This document shows, in pieces, positions 43,306-49,356 of a stretch of 64,000 nt of DNA. Positions within the stretch are counted from its first letter, which is position 1; each line of letters opens with the position of its first letter. The notes under the pieces are model-generated. The model was not told where the DNA came from. It made no database searches and saw nothing but the letters and a program-made list of their open reading frames with translations. A program made the position numbers and the translations under genes. This stretch comes from Sporobacter sp038405045 (GTDB taxonomy: Bacteria; Bacillota; Clostridia; Oscillospirales; Oscillospiraceae). Where the stretch lies: the NCBI GenBank assembly GCA_038405045.1, contig JBBZIV010000001.1, positions 496,001 to 560,000 of the forward strand, read 5' to 3'.

Positions 43306-44613
43306 TTACCCGATGTTGGCGCCGGTTAAACGAGATTGTGTTTCGGATAAATAACGCTCTGCCATAATTCCGGAGACGGCGCCGTCGGCAGCGGCTGTCA
43401 CGACCTGCCGGATGAGCTTCGTGCGGATATCACCGGCGGCAAAGACGCCGGGAACAGTCGTTTTCGTATCCTCTCCCGCGATGATATAACCGGCATCGTC
43501 CGTTGCCAGCTGCCCGCGGTACAGCTGCGTTGCGGGCTCAGATCCGATGTAAACAAAAGCACCCTCCGTCGGCAGCTCCGTGACGGCACCTGTTTTGACA
43601 TTTTCAAGTACGACGTGCGTTAAAGCATAGTCTTTGCCGACAACCTTGCGAATCTTTGTATCAAGAATCACATCGATTTTGTCGTGACTGGTGAGCTTAT
43701 CAAGCAGTGATTTTGCCGCCCGGAATTGGCTTCTGTGAATGAGTGTGACATGTGAGGCAAATTTCGTCAGATAAAGCGCTTCCTCAACAGCCGAGTCACC
43801 GCCGCCGACAACGACGATTTTTCTGTCCTGATACATCGACCCGTCACACGTCGCGCAATAATGAACGCCTTTACCGACAAATGACTCGGCGTTCTCGGCA
43901 GGCAGGGCGCGCGGTGCGGCCCCGGAGGCGATGATGACGGCACCGGCAAAATACTCGGTGTCCTCCGTGCGGACAACCTTGATTTTTTCCGTCAAACGGA
44001 CTTCAAAAATCTCCTTGAGGTCATCGACAACCGCACCGAACTGCTCCGCCTGGCGGCGCATATTTTCCGTCAGCGCCTTGCCGCAAACGGCACCCGCCGT
44101 CCCGGGATAGTTTTCGATATGATACGTCGAAGCGGCCTGCCCGCCCGGTACGCTGACGTCCAGTACAACGGTCTGCACCTTTGCCCGGGCTGCATAGATG
44201 GCGGCGGATAAACCGGCGGGGCCCGCGCCTAAAATGAGCAGCTGGCAGTCAACGCGGCGCATCGCCGTTTGAGGCAGGACATCCCCCAAAACGTTTTCAA
44301 TCGCCAAACGCACTTGCGCCTTGCTTAAATATCCGCTCAAGCGCGTGCCGACCTCGGCGCCGTCCTTGAAGAAGAGAACCGTTGGGCTGCCGGTTACATG
44401 AAGGCTTGCGGCCAGCTCCCGATTTTCCTGCCGAAAGATTTTTACAAACTTGATGTGTCCATCATACTTCTCGGCAAGCTTTTCATAAATAGGCGCAAGA
44501 ACGTCGCAGGGCGGGCATTCGTCAGAGAAAAAATCGACAATAACGGGTATATCGCTTTTCAACACCACCTCGTCAAACAAGGCGCTGTTCAGATATGAGA
44601 TATTGGTGCTCAT
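43306..44613 (-). CDS. Thioredoxin - thioredoxin reductase fusion
   Basis: 435 residues. Residues 1-110 form a thioredoxin domain with active site CPPC (C33, C36) instead of the usual CGPC, and a cis-Pro in GSPTVLFF. Residues 120-435 form a TrxB-type flavoprotein: FAD motif GAGPAGLSAA (129-138), redox-active CATC (253-256), NAD(P) motif GGGDSAVEEA (270-279) and the C-terminal FAGDIRTK-type FAD site. The NADPH phosphate-binding HRRxxFRA motif reads HRSQFRA, so cofactor choice may be altered. The Trx-first order differs from mycobacterial TrxR-Trx fusions. It lies 12 nt after the radical SAM gene and is probably the electron donor or disulfide manager of that system. Confidence 0.93.
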   Translation of the reverse strand: MSTNISYLNSALFDEVVLKSDIPVIVDFFSDECPPCDVLAPIYEKLAEKYDGHIKFVKIFRQENRELAASLHVTGSPTVLFFKDGAEVGTRLSGYLSKAQVRLAIENVLGDVLPQTAMRRVDCQLLILGAGPAGLSAAIYAARAKVQTVVLDVSVPGGQAASTYHIENYPGTAGAVCGKALTENMRRQAEQFGAVVDDLKEIFEVRLTEKIKVVRTEDTEYFAGAVIIASGAAPRALPAENAESFVGKGVHYCATCDGSMYQDRKIVVVGGGDSAVEEALYLTKFASHVTLIHRSQFRAAKSLLDKLTSHDKIDVILDTKIRKVVGKDYALTHVVLENVKTGAVTELPTEGAFVYIGSEPATQLYRGQLATDDAGYIIAGEDTKTTVPGVFAAGDIRTKLIRQVVTAAADGAVSGIMAERYLSETQSRLTGANIG

Positions 44614-44625
44614 CTGTTTTTCCTT

Positions 44626-46728
44626 TCACCGTGAATTTGACACGTGGTAGTAGGGGCATCTCGTCCCGATGCAGTCTACGTTTTTCTTAAATTGACCGCA
44701 GATATATTTTGTGTCGGGCAAGCCGGTAAAATAACCGGAATTCTTGATAAAGCTCCGAATGGAGGATATCGCATCACGTTTACAGCAGCGCGGGCCGCCA
44801 TGCGCCGACAGCGCCAGAAGCGCGGTGCCGGAAGCAGCCAGCGCCCGGCCGCGCTCGTCACCGGACATTGGTGTGGCTTTGCCGATGATGGAAGCGGCAA
44901 TACCGGTCCCGAGCGCCGCGCCGCAGCCCCCGAGATAGCCGCAGCTGCCGCCTTTGACATCTTTCCCGCGGCGGATTGCCTCGGTAATACCGCCGATATC
45001 CCGGACGCCCGACGCGTTCTGATGCGCCGCCACGAGGATAGCCGGGACGATGCTGTGATACTCCGGCCCGTGCATATTCAGGCCGGGCAGCGCAAAAACC
45101 TGTTTGACCAGCTTGATGGGGTCGCTTTCCACGCTGGCGGATAAAAAGCGCTCAGCACGCTCAAGGATATCGCCGTTGTGGCAGCTGTCACAGATAAAAT
45201 GGCCGTTTTCGCAGACAACGGCTGTTTCAAAGTCACGGCGGCAGATCTGACATGTCTTTTTCTCGGCAGTCTCTGAATAGACAAGCGGTTTACCGCAGAC
45301 GAGGCAGCCGGTCTTTTCTTCCTTGCAGCAGCAGGATTCCTCATGGCTCGGCGGCGCAGCTTCCGTCGCCGTATCGGATGGCTCTGTCATGGCCCGGAGC
45401 GCATCGGCATAATGATTGATCCCTGTTTCAAGGATTTCCTGTATCGGCCTGCAATCGGGTGTGAGTGGGTCGGTGGCGTTTTTATTCGCCGCAACAACAC
45501 CGCAGCCGCCGCCGCAGATGACGTCGTATTTGCACGTGCGGCACTTCTCAATCGAACGCACGTCGCGGTTTCTCCAGGGCAAAACGATGTTGTCGTTTAA
45601 AGCAACAGTCGGATAAAAAGTTCCGAGGCGGTATTCGGCACGGCCACAGCTGGCTGTGCAGCCGTATATCTCCCCGTTTAAATCGAAGACCCATTCCGTT
45701 TTACAGGCGGGGCAGGTGTCAAAGCTCGCCATATACGCCTCGCCGGTGTCGACAATGTGGCGCACGCCATAGAAATCAGGGCGGTGAAATTTCTTAAGAA
45801 TCGGGTGGCGCTTGCTCATTTGCGAATATGCTGCCCACAGCGCCGTTTGTGTCAGCAAATGCTCCGGCTTGGCATAACAGCTGAAAAGCTCGTAATTACG
45901 GCCGATTTGCGTTTTAAACAGCGTTGGCGGCAGATCGAGCCAGCCTTTATTATCTAAAAACGCAGCAAGGCGGACAAGATCGTCAAGGTTTTCGAGATCG
46001 ACAACCGTCCGGAGATTGACGGGGAACCCGGCACGGACGGCGGCGTCCATCCCTTCGATAACGCGGTCAAACGTTCCCTTATGGTTAGCTGTGGCGCGCC
46101 GCCGGTCGTGCACGTCGCGGCTGCCGTCCAGCGTGAACTGAATTTCCTTGACGCGCGCCTTTTTCAGAATATCGACGAACTCGACGAAATCATACCCGTT
46201 CGTCACAGCGGCGATTTCATAATCTTCATCGGCGCATTTGTCAACGATATACGCTATGGCCGCCCGTTGGGCCGGGCTGTTAATCAGCGGCTCGCCGCCA
46301 AAAAGCGTGATAAACGGTTTTTTCGGATGGCTTGCAAAATTTGTCCGCGCGTAGTCAAAAAAAGCGTCAACTGTTTCTTTTGTAATGACCTTGTGCTCAG
46401 CGGAAACGCCGTTTTGATAGCAGTAAACGCAGGCGAGGTTGCAGCCGTAAGTCGGAATCAGCATCAGCTGAATTTGTGTATCGTCGATCTCGGCGCGAAA
46501 ATCGGCATATGCTTTTTCACCCACCGCCTCTTCGTCTGCCGCCCGCTCATAAGCATACCCGCGTTCAAGTAGATACGCTTTGAATGGCGCATCGGCAGTT
46601 TCAAGGTGCTCAAGCATGCTGTACTCTCGAGCGTCCATTAAATCAAAGCTGCCGGACAGCGGATTGAAAATCGCGTACTCGCCGCCGTCCTGAAGTTTAA
46701 TAACAATATTATTTTTTGCCGGTATCAT
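44626..46728 (-). CDS. Radical SAM/SPASM protein fused to a DUF5714 domain (putative peptide maturase)
   Basis: 700 residues. N-terminal region (1-85) resembles the peptide-binding part of maturases. The radical SAM core starts at YGCNLACVYCYQ (C96, C100, C103 for the 4Fe-4S cluster), with FGGEPL at 143-148. The SPASM region (about 339-426) has cysteines 339, 342, 357, 361, 396, 399, 405, 409 and 426 for auxiliary clusters. After a CCC-containing linker, residues 473-700 are a DUF5714-type domain with two CxxC knuckles, MHGPEYHSIVPAILVAA, GGSCGYLGGCGAA and GGPRCCKR. ATG at 46728 follows AGAGGGAAACTC. An upstream Cys-rich small peptide makes peptide maturation the best inference. Its Cys count (over 25) is extreme. 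Confidence 0.88.
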   Translation of the reverse strand: MIPAKNNIVIKLQDGGEYAIFNPLSGSFDLMDAREYSMLEHLETADAPFKAYLLERGYAYERAADEEAVGEKAYADFRAEIDDTQIQLMLIPTYGCNLACVYCYQNGVSAEHKVITKETVDAFFDYARTNFASHPKKPFITLFGGEPLINSPAQRAAIAYIVDKCADEDYEIAAVTNGYDFVEFVDILKKARVKEIQFTLDGSRDVHDRRRATANHKGTFDRVIEGMDAAVRAGFPVNLRTVVDLENLDDLVRLAAFLDNKGWLDLPPTLFKTQIGRNYELFSCYAKPEHLLTQTALWAAYSQMSKRHPILKKFHRPDFYGVRHIVDTGEAYMASFDTCPACKTEWVFDLNGEIYGCTASCGRAEYRLGTFYPTVALNDNIVLPWRNRDVRSIEKCRTCKYDVICGGGCGVVAANKNATDPLTPDCRPIQEILETGINHYADALRAMTEPSDTATEAAPPSHEESCCCKEEKTGCLVCGKPLVYSETAEKKTCQICRRDFETAVVCENGHFICDSCHNGDILERAERFLSASVESDPIKLVKQVFALPGLNMHGPEYHSIVPAILVAAHQNASGVRDIGGITEAIRRGKDVKGGSCGYLGGCGAALGTGIAASIIGKATPMSGDERGRALAASGTALLALSAHGGPRCCKRDAISSIRSFIKNSGYFTGLPDTKYICGQFKKNVDCIGTRCPYYHVSNSR

Positions 46729-46807
46729 GAGTTTCCCTCTATTCAAGAGTATTATATTGCAATCTGATAACGAGCTGTCTCGCCGTCAGATCAGGGCCAG
46801 AAAAGCT

Positions 46808-46826
46808 GGGCGGCTTTTAGCCGCCC
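46808..46826 (-). terminator. GC-rich hairpin between peptide gene and radical SAM gene
   Basis: Stem GGGCGGCT / AGCCGCCC with a 3-nt loop, followed on the minus strand by AGCTTTTCTGG. With its weak U-tract it looks like a leaky terminator that would make the peptide mRNA more abundant than the maturase mRNA, as often seen downstream of RiPP precursor genes. Confidence 0.6.
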
Positions 46827-46835
46827 TGTTTTCAT

Positions 46836-46943
46836 TCAGTTATGGCAGCCGGCCACAACCTTCGATGATTTGGAGCAGCACTGCGCTGTCACAAAATTTG
46901 TGCAGCAGGTGGCGGCGGTCTCCTTTTTCGTAACCTTTTTCAT
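46836..46943 (-). CDS. Cys-rich small peptide, candidate precursor for the radical SAM maturase
   Basis: 35 residues: ATG at 46943, TGA at 46836-46838. The ribosome site is near perfect (AAAGGAGGT, 7 nt before the ATG). The first 12 residues are Lys/Thr rich (MKKVTKKETAAT), like a short leader. The rest carries five cysteines as C13-C14, C22-C23 and C33, with Asn/Ser/Thr between. It lies between the methyltransferase and radical SAM genes, in the place typical for a RiPP precursor. It does not have the six-cysteine SCIFF pattern. It could belong to a clostridial Cys-rich peptide family such as those paired with CcpM, but I cannot confirm this. Confidence 0.78.
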   Translation of the reverse strand: MKKVTKKETAATCCTNFVTAQCCSKSSKVVAGCHN

Positions 46944-46961
46944 GTTGGTTACCTCCTTTCG

Positions 46962-47588
46962 CTAAGCGTCATATTTTACGGCCATCATGGTCAGGCTGAT
47001 AAAATCATAATTGTTTTTTACGTATTCTCGTCGCTTCAAAATAATAATTTCCTCAAAACCGGCCTCTTGAACGCTTTTGAGATATTCCTGCTCGGTAACG
47101 GCGCCGCCGAAGCACTGTGCCCACGCCTCCGGGTCGTTTTTCACGCTGTCCGGCAGCGGGCTTTTCGTTACGGCGTCCGAAACAACAAATCGACCGCCGT
47201 TTTTTAAAACGCGGTAGATTTCCCGATAGGCCGCCGCTTTGTCCCTGGCGTGATTAATAACACAATTGCTCATAACGGCGTCGAAAAAATTGCTGTCAAA
47301 CGGCAGCGCCTCAATATCCCCCATAACGAACCGGGTGTTTGTCATCCCGGCCTCATCAGCGGCGCGGGATGCCTCCTGAAGCATCGCATCGGTGATGTCG
47401 AGCCCGACAGCCAGACCATCGGGGCCGGTGAGGCGTGCTGCTTCAATCGTCTCGCGCCCACGGCCGCAGCCGAGGTCAAGAATCTTTTCACCGGCTGTAA
47501 TATTCAAAAAGTCAAGATTGCTGCCGCAGCTCAAGTTATCGCAGCAGGCGCTTTCCGTAGTATATCTTTTGATAATTTCTTGCCGCAA
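46962..47588 (-). CDS. SAM-dependent methyltransferase, ArsM-like
   Basis: Class I methyltransferase with LDLGCGRGRETIEAA (SAM motif I) and the ArsM-like blocks SNCVINHARDK and AQCFGGAVTE, whose cysteines correspond to the As(III)-binding cysteines of arsenite methyltransferases. The N-terminus adds a CC pair and another Cys (SACCDNLSC). It may methylate arsenite or another soft metalloid, or have been redirected to a thiol or peptide substrate (inference from neighbours). The start is uncertain: TTG at 47588 follows AGAGGGG and is preferred; the TTG at 47609 lies in the operator. About 208 residues. Confidence 0.85.
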   Translation of the reverse strand: MRQEIIKRYTTESACCDNLSCGSNLDFLNITAGEKILDLGCGRGRETIEAARLTGPDGLAVGLDITDAMLQEASRAADEAGMTNTRFVMGDIEALPFDSNFFDAVMSNCVINHARDKAAAYREIYRVLKNGGRFVVSDAVTKSPLPDSVKNDPEAWAQCFGGAVTEQEYLKSVQEAGFEEIIILKRREYVKNNYDFISLTMMAVKYDA

Positions 47589-47608
47589 ATGTGTACACCC
47601 CTCTTGCA

Positions 47609-47656
47609 ATATACCCCTAGTGGGTATATAATAGCATCATCGGAAACCAAATGCAA
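47609..47656 (-). promoter_or_regulatory. Promoter with CsoR/CstR-type operator for the methyltransferase-peptide-radical SAM operon
   Basis: On the minus strand TTGCAT (47651-47656), a 17-nt spacer and TATTAT (47628-47633). Directly downstream, overlapping the transcript start, is a perfect inverted repeat at 47609-47629 whose core ATACCC-CTAGT-GGGTAT (47611-47627) has the G-tract palindrome of CsoR-family sites. The convergently placed csoR-like gene has a related site. Repression by that protein is the direct prediction. Confidence 0.82.
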
Positions 47657-47769
47657 GAGTCAAATTGATTTCATCCAACGCGACGCATAATCATGACATT
47701 TAATATGCGCCTGAAACAAAGATGATGCGCGACGAACTTGCCAAACGCAAGCAGAAGGGAACGATCAAA

Positions 47770-48297
47770 ATGATTGACAAAGCAGAATGGGAAAAAGCTG
47801 TCGCTTTTCACGGTCACGCCTGCCCGGGGCTCGCCATCGGCGTCCGCGCCGCCGTTGAAGCAATGGCGCGGCTCAAAACAGGCGCGTCCGAAGATGAAGA
47901 GCTCGTCTGCGTGACGGAAAACGACGCCTGTGGCGTTGACGGCGTTCAGGTGCTGACGGGCTGCACCTTTGGGAAAGGGAATCTCCTGTACCGGGATACC
48001 GGTAAACAGGCCTTCAGCTTTTTCGACCGGCGGAGCGGCAGTAAAGTGAGGTTCATGCTCAAATGGCTTGAAAAAGAGATGAGCCGGGACGAGCGCATGG
48101 ACTATATTTTGTCAGCACCGGTGGGCGAGGTGTTTTCCATAACCGAGCCGGCGTATGACCTGCCGGAAAAAGCGCGGCGGTTTCAAACCGTTTCCTGCCA
48201 GATTTGCGGTGAGGGCGCACCGGAGCATAAAATGCGCCTGCAAGAGGGGAAAACAGTCTGCCTCGATTGCTTTAAAGCGTACGACCGTGGTTTTTAA
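47770..48297 (+). CDS. FmdE-family protein with C-terminal zinc ribbon
   Basis: About 175 residues. The N-terminal domain matches the FmdE (formylmethanofuran dehydrogenase subunit E) family: FHGHACPGLAIGVRAAVEAM, then VTENDACGVDGVQVLTGCTFGKGNL, with conserved His and Cys residues for metal binding. The C-terminus is a zinc ribbon (CQICGEGAPEHKM and VCLDCF). Such proteins occur in many anaerobes that lack methanofuran, so the true role is unknown, and metal trafficking is a possibility. ATG at 47770 with AGAAGGGA upstream is preferred over ATG at 47722. It is transcribed divergently from the radical SAM operon. Confidence 0.85.
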   Translation: MIDKAEWEKAVAFHGHACPGLAIGVRAAVEAMARLKTGASEDEELVCVTENDACGVDGVQVLTGCTFGKGNLLYRDTGKQAFSFFDRRSGSKVRFMLKWLEKEMSRDERMDYILSAPVGEVFSITEPAYDLPEKARRFQTVSCQICGEGAPEHKMRLQEGKTVCLDCFKAYDRGF

Positions 48298-48348
48298 GTG
48301 CCGCATGACGGCTGATCGATTATAAAAAACAAAAAGGGGATTTGAAAA

Positions 48349-48564
48349 ATGAGTGCATACGATCAAATGAGCGCCAGCGAGCTGCGCGAGAAGCTCAAGG
48401 AACAGCAGGAGCTGTATGATGAGGTGGCGGAAGAGCGGCAGCTCATATTAGGCCAGCAGAATGTTCACCTGTCCGCCAAGCTTGTTGAGAAATATAAAAA
48501 CGAGCTTGAAGAAATTAAACTGGGCGTTGAGACGCTTGAAAAACTGCTTCGGGAAAAAAAATAA
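48349..48564 (+). CDS. Small coiled-coil protein, unknown function
   Basis: 71 residues, highly charged and almost wholly helical, with heptad-like Leu spacing (LREKLKEQQELYDEV, LEEIKLGVETLEKLL). ATG follows AAAAAGGGGATTTG. It lies 51 nt after the FmdE-like gene and before a strong terminator, so the two are probably cotranscribed. Confidence 0.75.
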   Translation: MSAYDQMSASELREKLKEQQELYDEVAEERQLILGQQNVHLSAKLVEKYKNELEEIKLGVETLEKLLREKK

Positions 48565-48597
48565 AAAAAGAAGGGGGCATGCCCCCTTCTTTTTGTC
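48565..48597. terminator. Intrinsic terminator (bidirectional)
   Basis: Perfect palindrome with arms AAAAAGAAGGGGGCA / TGCCCCCTTCTTTTT, directly after the small coiled-coil gene and before the convergent AIM24-like gene. Confidence 0.93.
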
Positions 48598-48615
48598 AAT
48601 CACCAGAACAGATGT

Positions 48616-49299
48616 TCAGTTTCCGCCGCTTTTAGGCAGATAGGGATAAATCAAATTGGCAATATGGTGGACGCTCATGGACTGGAGATACACTTTACCG
48701 GGTCCTGTTACGATGGTGTCGAACAGGCCTTCACCGCCAAAGAAAACATTTTTTAGGCCCTTGACCATCTGGATATCGAGACCGCACGTCGCGTCCATCG
48801 CGGCAAGAACGCCGGTGTCGCAAACGAGCGGCTCGCCCGGCGCCAGCGTGTATTCAACACAATGCCCGTCAATTTCAAGGAAAACAAGGCCGGGGCCTGT
48901 CATGCGCTGCATAATAAAGCCCTCGCCGCCGAATATTCCGGCGCCGATTTTTTTCTGGAAGTGAACGGCCAGGTCAACGCCCGCCGTCGCCGCGAGAAAA
49001 GACCGCTTCTGGCAGACGATCATTTCACCCGGTGCTAGTTGGCGCGCGATGATGCGGCCGGGGAAGGAGGAGGCAAAAGCGATTTCACAAGGGCCGTTTG
49101 CCGTGTACTGACTCAAAAACAGACTCTCACCGGTCAGCATTCTGCCCAGGATTTTACGCGCGCCGCCGCCGGACGTTGTGTCTGTAACGACGTTGCCGCG
49201 GCACCATGTGCGCCCGCCTGCCTGACTGATCATGATCTCTCCCGGGTCAAGTGTGCAGATGACGACAGGGAGACTGTCGCCGACGATGTTATACCTCAT
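48616..49299 (-). CDS. AIM24/TIGR00266-family protein
   Basis: 227 residues of repeated beta-strand units in a double-psi/jelly-roll-like pattern, with Gly-rich turns (GGGARKILGRML, GAGIFGGEGFIMQRMTGPGLVFLE, FFGGEGLFDTIVTGPGKVYLQS as successive blocks). Bacterial members of this family have no settled function; the yeast relative AIM24 acts in mitochondrial inner membrane organisation. It is monocistronic here. Confidence 0.85.
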   Translation of the reverse strand: MRYNIVGDSLPVVICTLDPGEIMISQAGGRTWCRGNVVTDTTSGGGARKILGRMLTGESLFLSQYTANGPCEIAFASSFPGRIIARQLAPGEMIVCQKRSFLAATAGVDLAVHFQKKIGAGIFGGEGFIMQRMTGPGLVFLEIDGHCVEYTLAPGEPLVCDTGVLAAMDATCGLDIQMVKGLKNVFFGGEGLFDTIVTGPGKVYLQSMSVHHIANLIYPYLPKSGGN

Positions 49300-49356
49300 A
49301 TTATTCGCCCTTTCATCGTTATACGCTTATAAAGCCGTCTTAAATAAACGGCTGAT

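Noticed and set aside
44640..44670. TAGGGGCATC stretch as another REP copy
   Set aside because: It falls inside the coding end of the radical SAM gene and does not form the palindrome of the other copies.
46836..46943. Assignment of the small peptide to the SCIFF family
   Set aside because: SCIFF peptides are about 45 residues with six cysteines in a fixed pattern; this one has five in CC/CC/C arrangement, and the maturase carries an additional DUF5714 domain.
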